From the NCBI GenBank assembly GCA_021823525.1, contig JAKANY010000003.1, forward strand, positions 51,002 to 115,001: DNA of 64,000 nucleotides, in the 5' to 3' direction. Position numbers and translations under genes: made by a program. Below the pieces are notes generated by a model. It saw only the letters and a program-made list of their open reading frames with translations, had not been told where the DNA came from and searched no databases. Shown in pieces: positions 18,280 through 26,343 of this stretch (position 1 is its first letter; every line of letters begins with the position of its first letter). The stretch comes from Actinomycetes bacterium. Its GTDB lineage: Bacteria > Actinomycetota > Acidimicrobiia > Acidimicrobiales > RAAP-2.

Positions 18280-18302
18280 GAGCCGTCACGTCTTGACGGC
18301 TC
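18280..18302 (-). promoter_or_regulatory. leader hairpin upstream of satP
   Basis: Perfect 9-bp stem GAGCCGTCA (18280-18288) / TGACGGCTC (18294-18302), loop CGTCT, about 30-50 bp ahead of the satP ATG. It would form in the 5' leader RNA. It may instead be an operator. It lies just downstream of the AT-rich GATAAAT (minus strand, 18310-18316), which could be the -10 region. Confidence 0.35.
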
Positions 18303-18358
18303 ACTAGTCATTTATCACCGGCGCCCCACTCGCCCGAGGCTTTGCGTCACGCCGCGTT

Positions 18359-18374
18359 CGTGAACTTGTTCACG
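18359..18374. promoter_or_regulatory. CRP/GlxR-like palindrome upstream of satP
   Basis: CGTGAAC-TT-GTTCACG, a perfect palindrome whose core GTGA-N6-TCAC matches the half-sites of the CRP/GlxR consensus TGTGA-N6-TCACA. It lies about 110-125 bp upstream of the satP ATG and roughly 50-60 bp upstream of the AT-rich candidate -10, a spacing seen for class I CRP activation. CRP-type control of acetate genes is known in enteric bacteria and Corynebacterium; its use here is inferred. Confidence 0.5.
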
Positions 18375-18400
18375 ATCAATGAACCTGGTCATCGCCAAAA

Positions 18401-18420
18401 TTAGGGACTAAAGTCCCGCC
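18401..18420. promoter_or_regulatory. DosR/DevR-like box upstream of satP
   Basis: TTAGGGACTAAAGTCCCGCC. The 14-bp core GGGACT-AA-AGTCCC is a perfect palindrome and matches every core position of the mycobacterial DosR consensus TTSGGGACTWWAGTCCCSAA (17 of 20 overall). It lies 151-170 bp upstream of satP and 27 bp past the trpA stop. satP is the only gene start it could serve nearby. No DosR homologue is in the window. Confidence 0.5.
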
Positions 18421-18446
18421 GCCCGCAGGATTCCAGGAGTTCCGGG

Positions 18447-19211
18447 TCAGTCGAGCGCGGCGCGGAAGGGTCGCGCGGCATGCTCGAGCGCCGCGGGGTC
18501 GTCGGACTCCAGGACGCGCTCGACGAGAGCCGATCCAACGATGACGCCGTCGCACCACTCGGCGGTGGCGGCGGCGTGCGCGGGCGTCGAGATGCCGATG
18601 CCCACGTAGGTCGGTGTGTCGGTGACCGCGCGGATGGCCCGCACCACGCGCTGCGCGTCGCCGGTCCCCTCGGCGTGGCCGGTGACGGCCATGCGCGCGG
18701 CCGCGTAGACGAAGCCCTCGCTCGCTCCGGCCACCCGCGCGACGCGCGCCGGAGGCGTCGAGGGGGCGATCAGCAGCACTGTCGCGAGACCGGGACCAGC
18801 GCTGGCGTCCTTCCAGGGCCCGATCTCCTCCAAGGGCACGTCGGGGAGGATCGTGCCCAGGGCCCCCGCCTCGCTGAGGAGGGACGCTGCGCGCTCGAGC
18901 CCCAGGTGGTGCACGACGTTGTAGTAGGTCATGACCACGACGGGCACGGGCAGGTGGCGCTCGGCGATGCCGGTGGCGACCGTCTCGATGGTGGTACCCG
19001 CGGCCAGGGCCCGCAGGGCCGCCTCCTGGATCACGGGACCGTCCATCATCGGGTCCGAGAACGGGAGCCCGACCTCGAGGGCGTCGGCGCCGGCCGCGAC
19101 CAGGGCCTCGAGATGGTCGAGCCAGCGCGGGCTCATGCCGCCCATGAGGTACGGGACGAAGGCGCGGCGCTGATCGCGCAGCGCGCGCAGGCGGCGCTCG
19201 AGCTCAGTCAC
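18447..19211 (-). CDS. trpA: tryptophan synthase alpha subunit
   Basis: 254-residue TIM-barrel subunit that cleaves indole-3-glycerol phosphate to indole and glyceraldehyde 3-phosphate. Catalytic and signature motifs: [27 protein letters not shown] (catalytic Glu), LPDVPLEE (catalytic Asp), and the phosphate-binding GIGIS and VIVGSALV. I chose the GTG at 19211, which overlaps the trpB stop by 8 bp. The frame is open further upstream only within trpB. Length is slightly short for the family (about 260-270). Confidence 0.95.
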   Translation of the reverse strand: MTELERRLRALRDQRRAFVPYLMGGMSPRWLDHLEALVAAGADALEVGLPFSDPMMDGPVIQEAALRALAAGTTIETVATGIAERHLPVPVVVMTYYNVVHHLGLERAASLLSEAGALGTILPDVPLEEIGPWKDASAGPGLATVLLIAPSTPPARVARVAGASEGFVYAAARMAVTGHAEGTGDAQRVVRAIRAVTDTPTYVGIGISTPAHAAATAEWCDGVIVGSALVERVLESDDPAALEHAARPFRAALD

Positions 19212-20385
19212 CCTCGCCCCGCAGGATGTCGCGAACCTGGGCGACGTCCTTGTCGCCACGGCCCGAGAGGTTGACCAGGACGCTCGACCCGCGGGGAACC
19301 TCGCGTCCCGCCTCGCGCACCAGCCAGGCGATCGCGTGGGCCGTCTCGAGCGCCGGGATGATCCCCTCGACCTCGCTGAGCAGCCGCAGCGCGTCGATGA
19401 CCTCCTCGTCGCCAACCGGGTAGTACTGCGCGCGACCCGTCGACGCCAGGTAGGCGTGCTCGGGGCCGATGCCCGGGTAGTCCAGCCCCGCCGAGATGGA
19501 CTCGGCCTCGGTGATCTGCCCGTGGTCGTCCTGGAGCAGCAGGGAGCGCATGCCGTGCAGGATGCCCGGGGCGCCGTAGACGATGGCCGAGCCCCCGCGG
19601 GCCTCGACGCCGATGAGTCGGCTGGGCCCGTCGGCGAAGCCGGCGAAGATCCCCGCGGCGTTGGATCCCCCACCCACGCAGGCCACCACGAAGTCGGGCG
19701 CGGGGACGCCGAGGTCGCGCATCTGGGCCGACGCCTCGGTCCCGATGACGCTCTGGAACTCGCGCACCATCCAGGGGAACGGATGGGGACCCATCACCGA
19801 GCCCAGGCAGTAGTGCGTGTCCTCGACGCAGGTGACCCACTCGCGCAGCGCCTCGTTGACGGCGTCCTTGAGGGTGCGGCTCCCCGTGCGCACCGGGACC
19901 ACCGTGGCGCCCAGGAGCTCCATGCGAAAGACGTTGAGCGCCTGGCGCACGGTGTCGACCTCGCCCATGAAGACGGTGCAGGCGAGCCCGAAGCGGGCCG
20001 CGGCCGTGGCGGTCGCCACACCGTGCTGGCCGGCCCCCGTCTCAGCGATGATGCGCCGCTTGCCCATGCGGCGCGTGAGCAAGGCCTGCCCCACGACGTT
20101 GTTGAGCTTGTGGCTCCCGGTGTGCGCCAGGTCCTCGCGCTTCGCGTACACGCGCAGCCCCAGCCGCGCCGACAGGCGATCGAGCGGCGTCACAGGTGTC
20201 GGGCGACCGCCGAACTCCTGGAGGGTGCGCTGGAACTCGTCGCGGAACGCCGGGTCACCCCAGGCCGCGACGAACGCCTCCTCGACCTCGAGACACGCCG
20301 GGACGAGGGCCTCGGGCACGAAGCGCCCGCCGAACTCGCCGAAGCGACCCGACTCGTCGGGCCGGCCCATGACCGCGTCGCTCAC
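19204..20385 (-). CDS. trpB: tryptophan synthase beta subunit
   Basis: 393-residue PLP enzyme that joins indole and serine. [13 protein letters not shown] at the N-terminus marks the TrpB1 type. The PLP lysine lies in [16 protein letters not shown] near residue 90, then the [10 protein letters not shown] loop and [13 protein letters not shown] phosphate site. Start GTG at 20385 behind GAGGAGG. It overlaps trpF by 4 bp (GTGA) and trpA by 8 bp. Confidence 0.97.
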   Translation of the reverse strand: MSDAVMGRPDESGRFGEFGGRFVPEALVPACLEVEEAFVAAWGDPAFRDEFQRTLQEFGGRPTPVTPLDRLSARLGLRVYAKREDLAHTGSHKLNNVVGQALLTRRMGKRRIIAETGAGQHGVATATAAARFGLACTVFMGEVDTVRQALNVFRMELLGATVVPVRTGSRTLKDAVNEALREWVTCVEDTHYCLGSVMGPHPFPWMVREFQSVIGTEASAQMRDLGVPAPDFVVACVGGGSNAAGIFAGFADGPSRLIGVEARGGSAIVYGAPGILHGMRSLLLQDDHGQITEAESISAGLDYPGIGPEHAYLASTGRAQYYPVGDEEVIDALRLLSEVEGIIPALETAHAIAWLVREAGREVPRGSSVLVNLSGRGDKDVAQVRDILRGEGD

Positions 20386-21020
20386 CGCCCCTCCTCGAAT
20401 CCCGCGCGCGCCTCGCGCACGAACTCCCGCATCGCCTCGGGGTCCTTGACCCCCGGCGCACGCTCGATCCCCGAGGACACGTCCACGCCCCGCACCCAGG
20501 ACCAGCTCGCGACCTCCCGCACGGTCCTGGACGTTAACCCACCCGCGGCGATCAGCGGTCGGCGCCAGGAGCGGCGGGTGGCGCCGCCCCAGTCGTGCAC
20601 CCGTCCGCTGCCCGGCTCGCTGCCGTCGAGCAGGATGCCGTCGAAGGGCTCGTCGTCGAGGTCAGAGAGCCCGGGGTCGGCGCTGGCCAGCGCGCGCAGC
20701 ACCAGGCAGCCCCGCCCGCGCAGTTCGTCGAGCAGCGCACTCGAGGGAGGGTCGTGCAACTGGACCGCGTCGGGGGCGACCTGGGCGACGTCGGCGGCGA
20801 TGGCGGACTCGGGGACCTGGCGGAAGACGGCGACGCTCAGCGCGCGCCCCGCCACGCGCCGGCAGAGGTGCGACGCCTGCTCGGGGGTCACGCGCCGCGT
20901 CGAGGGCGCCAGGATCACACCGAGGGCCGACGCACCCGCGGCGAGCGCGTCGTCGACGTCGCTCTCGCGCATCAAGCCACAGAGCTTGATCAGCGGTGTC
21001 GTGAGCACGGGCTCATCCAC
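20382..21020 (-). CDS. trpF: phosphoribosylanthranilate isomerase
   Basis: 212-residue TIM barrel for the third step of tryptophan synthesis. Motifs: [12 protein letters not shown] with the catalytic Cys near residue 12, AVQLHD, GILLDG with the catalytic Asp, AAGGLTS and [10 protein letters not shown] chose the GTG at 21020, overlapping the trpC stop (GTGGATGA). This supports a dedicated TrpF rather than the PriA-only arrangement of many Actinobacteria; whether PriA also acts here cannot be seen. Confidence 0.93.
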   Translation of the reverse strand: MDEPVLTTPLIKLCGLMRESDVDDALAAGASALGVILAPSTRRVTPEQASHLCRRVAGRALSVAVFRQVPESAIAADVAQVAPDAVQLHDPPSSALLDELRGRGCLVLRALASADPGLSDLDDEPFDGILLDGSEPGSGRVHDWGGATRRSWRRPLIAAGGLTSRTVREVASWSWVRGVDVSSGIERAPGVKDPEAMREFVREARAGFEEGR

Positions 21021-21801
21021 GTGGGTGCCTCGCCACGGCGGCCAGGCGCGCCACGGCCGCCTCGGGATCCTCACTCGTGACGAGGCTCTCGCCCACGAGC
21101 ACGGCGTCGATGCCCGCGGCCGCCAGCGCGGCCACGTCGCGCTCGTCGCGCAGGCCCGACTCGGCCACCAGCACGACGGAGGGGTCGGCGAGGGCCGCTA
21201 CGCGCAGCGCGCGCTCCTGGTCGACGGCGAAGGTGTGCAGGTCGCGCTGGTTGATCCCGACGAGATCCGCCCCCACGGCGAGGGCGCGCTCGAGCTCGGC
21301 CTCGTCGTGCACCTCGACCAGGGCGTCGAGACCGAGCTGGCGCGCCACGTGGAGCAGGCGGGCCAGGGCGTCGTCGCTCAGGGCGGCCACGATCAGGAGG
21401 AGCCCGGCCGCCCCCCAGCTGGCGGCGTCCAGCACGTCGTTCTCGCTGACGACGAAGTCCTTGCGCAGTACCGGGCGGCGCGTCGCGGCCACGGCGCGCC
21501 GCAGGTCCTCGGCGCAGCCGCCGAAGAACTCCTCGTCGGTCAGCACCGACACCGCCGCGGCACCCCCGGCCTCGTAGGCCGCGGCCAGCGCGCCGGGATC
21601 GAGATCGGGCGCCAGCGGACCTCGCGAGGGCGAGCGCCGCTTGACCTCGGCGATGACCGCGACGTGCTCGGCGCGCAGCGCGGCGCGCAGCGTCGGGCGG
21701 CGGGGGATCGCCGCGCCGAGGCGGGCGCGCCAGTCGCGATCGTCGGCGGCGGCGCGGCGCCGATGGGCCGCGACGATGTCGTCGAGGTAGCTGCGTGGCA
21801 C
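21013..21801 (-). CDS. trpC: indole-3-glycerol phosphate synthase
   Basis: 262-residue TIM barrel that closes the indole ring. Motifs: VIAEVKRRSPSRG (catalytic Lys), SVLTDEEFFGG, VLRKDFVVSE (catalytic Lys) and VGINQRDLHTF. The start is one of two adjacent GTG codons (21801 or 21804). No clear Shine-Dalgarno is visible. It is the first gene of the trpC-F-B-A unit, and only about 47 bp separate it from the divergent trpD. Confidence 0.94.
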   Translation of the reverse strand: MPRSYLDDIVAAHRRRAAADDRDWRARLGAAIPRRPTLRAALRAEHVAVIAEVKRRSPSRGPLAPDLDPGALAAAYEAGGAAAVSVLTDEEFFGGCAEDLRRAVAATRRPVLRKDFVVSENDVLDAASWGAAGLLLIVAALSDDALARLLHVARQLGLDALVEVHDEAELERALAVGADLVGINQRDLHTFAVDQERALRVAALADPSVVLVAESGLRDERDVAALAAAGIDAVLVGESLVTSEDPEAAVARLAAVARHPRG

Positions 21802-21848
21802 CACCGCATGGTACCGGGCGCCCCACAGGGCCCGACTAGGGTTGCTCC

Positions 21849-22907
21849 ATGGCGAGCGACCCTCCCGCGTCTGGTCCGCTCGTCGACAGCGCCACGTTCG
21901 GCCCACTGGTCCTGGCGCCCCTGGTCCGTCGGGGCGACCTGGACCGCGACACGGCTCGCCAGGCCCTCGCGGCCATCCTGCGCGGGGAGATCGAGGCCAT
22001 CCACATCGCGGCCTTCCTGACCGCCCTCACCGTCAAGGGAGAGACGCCCGAGGAGATGACCGGCTTCGTCGACGCCATGATCGGCGCGGCCACGACCTTC
22101 GAGCTGGACGTGGACGCGGTCGACATCGTGGGTACCGGGGGGGACCAGCTGCACACGGTCAACATCTCGACGATGGCGGCCCTGGCGGTCGCCGGGGCGG
22201 GAGTCCCGGTCGCCAAGCACGGGAACCGCGCGGCGTCCTCGTCGGTGGGCGCCGCCGACGTGCTCGAGGGCCTGGGCGTGCGCCTCGACGTACCCGCCGC
22301 GACCATCCGCCGCTGCGTGCACGAGGCGGGCATCGGGTTCATCTTCGCCCCCGTCTACCACCACGCCCTGGGCTACCTGACGCCGATCCGGCGCACGCTC
22401 AACTTCCGCACGATCTTCAACGTGCTGGGCCCCCTGGCCAATCCCGCGGGCGTGCGGCGCCTCGTCGTGGGCGTGGCGCACGCCGACAACCTCGGGCCCA
22501 TGGCCCAGGTGCTCGCGTCGCGCGGCGTCACCAAGGCCATCTTGGTCAGTGCGGGCGACGGGATGGACGAACTGACCCTGGACGGCGAGTCCGAGGTGCT
22601 CACGGTGAGCGCCGAGGGTGTGCGCCGCGAGCGCGTCGATGCGGGCGCGCTGCTCGGGCGCCACCACGGGGCCGCCGCGATGCGCGGTGGTGACGTGGCG
22701 CACAACGTCGGTGTCGTCCGGCGGTTCGTGGGCGGGACGCACGACGCCGTCGCCGACGTCGCGCTGGCCAACGCCGCATTGGCGCTGCTCGCCGCCGACC
22801 GCGTGTCCTCGCTGCCCGAGGGCTACGAGCTCGCGCGCGAGAGCGTCACCAGTGGGCGCGCGGCCACCGCGCTCGAGCGGCTCGTCGCGATCAGCACCGA
22901 GGGCTAG
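21849..22907 (+). CDS. trpD: anthranilate phosphoribosyltransferase
   Basis: 352-residue enzyme that transfers phosphoribose from PRPP to anthranilate. Motifs: DIVGTGGDQLHTVNIST (glycine-rich PRPP site) near residue 92, AKHGNRAASSSVGAADVLEGLG near 120 and NVLGPLANPA near 195. It is transcribed away from trpCFBA. trpE and trpG are not in the window. The 3' end overlaps the convergent carbonic-anhydrase-like gene by 4 bp. Confidence 0.95.
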   Translation: MASDPPASGPLVDSATFGPLVLAPLVRRGDLDRDTARQALAAILRGEIEAIHIAAFLTALTVKGETPEEMTGFVDAMIGAATTFELDVDAVDIVGTGGDQLHTVNISTMAALAVAGAGVPVAKHGNRAASSSVGAADVLEGLGVRLDVPAATIRRCVHEAGIGFIFAPVYHHALGYLTPIRRTLNFRTIFNVLGPLANPAGVRRLVVGVAHADNLGPMAQVLASRGVTKAILVSAGDGMDELTLDGESEVLTVSAEGVRRERVDAGALLGRHHGAAAMRGGDVAHNVGVVRRFVGGTHDAVADVALANAALALLAADRVSSLPEGYELARESVTSGRAATALERLVAISTEG

Positions 22908-23419
22908 AGCCGACGGAGCTGCTCGCGGTAGCGGCGCGCATTGGCCACGTAGAGGGCCACCGCCTCGGCAATCGCCGCTCGGTCGCTCGCGCCCTCCTTG
23001 ATGGTCGCCGGGACCCCGACGGCCAGCGCGTCCTCGGGGACCTCGGTCCGGTTGCGCACCACGGCGCCCGCCGCCACGGTGGCACCGGTGCGCACGTGGG
23101 CGTGGTGCAAGACGACCGACCCGCTGCCCACGAGCGCCCCGTCGTGGACGACGCACCCCTCGAGGTGCACGATGTGGCCGATCACGCAGTCCGCCCCCAC
23201 GACGGTGGGGAACTCACTGACCGCGTGGACGACGGTGCCGTCCTGGATGGAGGTCCGCTCCCCGATCAGGATCGTCCCGTAGTCGCCCCGCAGCACGGCC
23301 CCGGGCCACACCGAGGCGTCGGCACCCACGTGCACGTCGCCGATCACCACCGCGTCGGGGTGGATGAAGGCGTCGGCGTGGATCGTCGGGATGCGGTCGC
23401 CGAGTGCGTAGATGGGCAT
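22904..23419 (-). CDS. gamma-class carbonic anhydrase family protein
   Basis: 171-residue left-handed beta-helix protein with hexapeptide repeats (for example VVIGDVHVGADASVWPGAVLRGD). Possible zinc ligands are His65 (TVVHA) and His82 (VIGH). At the usual third-ligand position (LHG in most relatives) the sequence is LEG, with Glu87, while a His lies two residues earlier (GHIVHLEGC). Activity as a carbonic anhydrase is therefore uncertain; many family members have unknown roles. Start ATG behind AAGGAGG. Last gene of the DUF512-der-zinc ribbon unit, 15 bp after its neighbour. Confidence 0.87.
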   Translation of the reverse strand: MPIYALGDRIPTIHADAFIHPDAVVIGDVHVGADASVWPGAVLRGDYGTILIGERTSIQDGTVVHAVSEFPTVVGADCVIGHIVHLEGCVVHDGALVGSGSVVLHHAHVRTGATVAAGAVVRNRTEVPEDALAVGVPATIKEGASDRAAIAEAVALYVANARRYREQLRRL

Positions 23420-23434
23420 GACGCCTCCTTGGGA

Positions 23435-23617
23435 CTAATGGGCCAGCCAGGAAATTAACTGATAGAGGCGGTAGCCGAGATAGATCACCGAGGCCACCAG
23501 GAAGAACTTCCAGCGCAGGGGGATGGGCTCGCGCACGGGCGCCTCGACGGCGCGACCGCACACCTCGCACGCCTCACCGGTCACCGGCCGGTCGCAGTGT
23601 TCGCACCAGGCGGCCAT
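23435..23617 (-). CDS. small zinc-ribbon membrane protein
   Basis: 60 residues. The N-terminus has two Cys-x2-Cys pairs (CEHC and CEVC, residues 5-20), a zinc ribbon facing the cytoplasm by prediction. One transmembrane helix follows from about residue 36 (FFLVASVIYLGYRLYQLI). The ATG overlaps the der stop (TAATG), so translation is coupled. No named family recognised; a membrane-tethered partner of Der or of a ribosomal process is possible but unproven. Confidence 0.75.
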   Translation of the reverse strand: MAAWCEHCDRPVTGEACEVCGRAVEAPVREPIPLRWKFFLVASVIYLGYRLYQLISWLAH

Positions 23618-24924
23618 TACTCGGTGCGCACGCGCAGGCGCACCGGCGAGGCCCCCAGGTCGAAGCGCTCGCGGAGCCCCCGCTCCAGGTAGCGCAGGTA
23701 CGGGGCGGACAGACGCCCCGACGCGAACAGGGTGATCGTGGGCGGCTCGGTGGCCCCCTGGACCGCGTAGCGCACGCGCCCGGTCGGCGAGGGGTGGTGC
23801 GCCTGCAGGTCCCGCATGGCGCGGTTGAGCGCGCCCGTGGAGATCCGCTTGACGTAGTCGGTCGCCGCCTGGTGCAGCGCGGGCAGAAGACGATGGACGC
23901 CTCTCCCGGTCAGGGCCGAGGTGCGCAGGATCGGGGCGTCACCGAGGAACGCGAGCCGCTCGTCGAGCGTGGCCATCGTCGTGGCGCGATCGTCGGCGTC
24001 GACCAGCTCCCACTTGTTGAGCACCACCACCGCCGGGCAGCCCGCGGCGGCGATGCGCTCGGCGAGACGCTGGTCCTGGCCCGTCGCCCCCACGGTGGCG
24101 TCGATGACGAGCACCGCCAGATCCGCCCGGTCGAGCGCCTCGAGGCTGCGCAGGACCGCGTAGGTCTCGAGCCCCGGCTCGGTCCGGGCACGCCGCCGCA
24201 TGCCCGCGGTGTCGATGATGCGGATCGGGCCCTCGGGCGTCTCAATCAGGGTGTCGACAGCGTCGCGCGTCGTGCCGGGAAGGTCGTGGACGACCGAGCG
24301 CTCCTCGCCCACGAGGCGATTGAACAGGGTCGACTTGCCCACGTTGGGCCGTCCCACGATGGCGACGCGCAGAGCCTCGTCGGACGGCTCCCCCACCGCG
24401 GTGTCGGGATCGGACGCGGGGGCGTCGGGCCCCCCGAGGCGCCCGACGATCACGTCGAGCAGGTCCCCGGCTCCCCGGCCGTGCAAGGCGCTCACGCCCA
24501 CGGGCTCGCCCAGCCCCAGCCCGAGGAACTCCCAGACCGCCGCCTCGTGCGCCGCGGCGTCGACCTTGTTGACCACGAGGAGCGTGTCGCGACCCGTGCG
24601 GCGGACCCACTGGGCGACCGCGAGGTCCTCCTCGACGGCCCCCGTGCCCCCGTCGACGACCACCACGACCAGGTCCGCGTCGTCGAGGGCCCGCGCGGCT
24701 TGGCCGGCCACCTTGCGCTCGAGGTCGTCGCCGCGCTCGACCCACCCACCAGTGTCGACGAGGTCGAAGGAGGCGCCCGCCCACTCGACGGGGATCACCT
24801 TGCGGTCGCGCGTGACGCCGCGGTGCTCCTCGACCACGGCGATGCGCTGGCCCGCCAGACGATTGACCAGCGAGCTCTTGCCCACGTTGGGGCGACCCAC
24901 CACGACGACGCGACGCGGGCTCAC
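23617..24924 (-). CDS. der: ribosome-associated GTPase Der (EngA)
   Basis: 435 residues with two tandem G domains and a C-terminal KH-like domain, needed for 50S subunit maturation. G domain 1 has GRPNVGKSSLVNRL at residues 9-22, DTGG and NKVD. G domain 2 has GRPNVGKSTLFNRL near 190, DTAG and NKWE. The KH-like end begins near residue 350. Start GTG at 24924 overlaps the DUF512 stop (GTGA). Confidence 0.97.
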   Translation of the reverse strand: MSPRRVVVVGRPNVGKSSLVNRLAGQRIAVVEEHRGVTRDRKVIPVEWAGASFDLVDTGGWVERGDDLERKVAGQAARALDDADLVVVVVDGGTGAVEEDLAVAQWVRRTGRDTLLVVNKVDAAAHEAAVWEFLGLGLGEPVGVSALHGRGAGDLLDVIVGRLGGPDAPASDPDTAVGEPSDEALRVAIVGRPNVGKSTLFNRLVGEERSVVHDLPGTTRDAVDTLIETPEGPIRIIDTAGMRRRARTEPGLETYAVLRSLEALDRADLAVLVIDATVGATGQDQRLAERIAAAGCPAVVVLNKWELVDADDRATTMATLDERLAFLGDAPILRTSALTGRGVHRLLPALHQAATDYVKRISTGALNRAMRDLQAHHPSPTGRVRYAVQGATEPPTITLFASGRLSAPYLRYLERGLRERFDLGASPVRLRVRTE

Positions 24925-26285
24925 GCGGGTACCCCCACGAGCGCATCGAGGGCTTCGCGCAGCGCGACGCCCGTCGTGGTGACCGTGCGCACGGGCCGCG
25001 GCAGGTCAGCGGGCGTCGTCCCATCGAGGAAGCGGCCCTCGGAGAGCGTGACGTCGGGCAGCAGGAAGACCCCATCGGCGGGCTGCTCGCGCAGCACGGC
25101 GCTCAGGTCCTCGCCGGTCAGGAGCCCGGCGACCTTGATGTTGCCTCCGAAGTACGCGTTGGGCACCTCGACGACTGGCACGTCGTACCCGTGGGCGTCG
25201 AGCAGCGCCCGCAGCAGCGGGGCCGCGTACTGCCCGGTCAGCACCCGCACCGTCCCCGTGCCCGCCCCCGCGGCCTCGCCGCGCACCGCCCGGTAGCCCC
25301 AGGCCGGAGCGCCGTCGACCGACTGGAAGAACCCGCTGCCGAGGGTGGCCATCGCGCGGCGCTCGGCGAAGCTGCGCGCGAAGGAGGCGAACATCCCGAT
25401 GCCGTTCTCGGCCTCGTCGAGCGACTCGTACTCGCCCACCGGGGGCAAGGGGACCCCAGCCACGAGGTAGAACTCATCGCTCGCGTAGAAGAGCGGACGC
25501 CCGAGGATCTCCGTGGCCAGGCCGCGGTAGGTCCCGAGCAGGTCGAGGACCGCGCGCGCCGAGGACGCGTCGTGCGCGCGCAGGTCGGGCTCCCCCGAGA
25601 AGCGGCTGATGCCCAGGGGCACGAGCGCCACGGAGCGGAGCGCGGGGTACTGGCTCACGATGTCCTGGAGCGTGCGCTCGAGCGCGTCGCCGTCGTTGAT
25701 GCCCGGGCACACCACGACCTGGGCGTGGACCTCGATGCCCGCGCGCAGGAGCTCGCGCAGCCAGCGCAGGCTGGTCGCCCCGCGCGGGTTGCGCAGCATG
25801 CGGGCCCGCAGGTCGGGATCGGTCGTGTGGACCGAGACGTACAGGGGCGAGAGCCGTTCTTCGACCACGCGCTCGAGGTCCAGCTCGGTGAAGCGCGTCA
25901 GCGTCGTGTAGTTGCCGTAGAGGAAGGAGAGGCGGTAGTCGTCGTCCTTGACGTAGAGCGAGCGGCGCATCCCCTTGGGCAGCTGGTAGATGAAGCAGAA
26001 GGTGCAGTGGTTGTCGCAGGTGCGAATGCGATCGAAGACGGCCGAGTCGATCGTCAGCCCGAGCGGCTCGCCCTCGGCCTTGGTGATGCGCAGGCGCCGC
26101 GCCAGCGGGCGGTCGGCCGAGCGCACGACGAGGCGGACCTCCGCACCGTCGACCAGCTGCTGGTACTCGATGATGTCACTGGGGCTGCGCCCGTTGACGC
26201 TGACCAACTCGTCGCCCACGCGGGCTCCGGCCCGGTCCGCCGGCGAGCCCGGCTGGAGCGTCGCGATGCGAGCCGTCGTCACCAC
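24921..26285 (-). CDS. DUF512 protein with PDZ and radical-SAM-like cysteines
   Basis: 454 residues. The N-terminal PDZ-like domain (GSPADRAGARVGDELVSVNG) is followed by a radical-SAM-type motif CDNHCTFCFIYQLPKGMR near residue 90 and then DYRLSFLYGNYTTLT, typical of the DUF512 family. The C-terminal DUF512 domain contains VPNAYFGGNIKVAGLLTG. Its biochemical reaction is not established as far as I know. It is often found next to der, as here (4-bp overlap). The start is one of two adjacent GTG codons (26285 or 26282). It is divergent from ispH. Confidence 0.9.
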   Translation of the reverse strand: MVTTARIATLQPGSPADRAGARVGDELVSVNGRSPSDIIEYQQLVDGAEVRLVVRSADRPLARRLRITKAEGEPLGLTIDSAVFDRIRTCDNHCTFCFIYQLPKGMRRSLYVKDDDYRLSFLYGNYTTLTRFTELDLERVVEERLSPLYVSVHTTDPDLRARMLRNPRGATSLRWLRELLRAGIEVHAQVVVCPGINDGDALERTLQDIVSQYPALRSVALVPLGISRFSGEPDLRAHDASSARAVLDLLGTYRGLATEILGRPLFYASDEFYLVAGVPLPPVGEYESLDEAENGIGMFASFARSFAERRAMATLGSGFFQSVDGAPAWGYRAVRGEAAGAGTGTVRVLTGQYAAPLLRALLDAHGYDVPVVEVPNAYFGGNIKVAGLLTGEDLSAVLREQPADGVFLLPDVTLSEGRFLDGTTPADLPRPVRTVTTTGVALREALDALVGVPA

Positions 26286-26343
26286 GACAGCCTAGTGGTG
26301 GCCCCGCGGAGAACGCCCCGAGAGCGGTCGGTAGGCTGGTCGC

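Noticed and set aside
21802..21848. trp attenuator or leader peptide
   Set aside because: No run of Trp codons and no competing hairpins in the gap.
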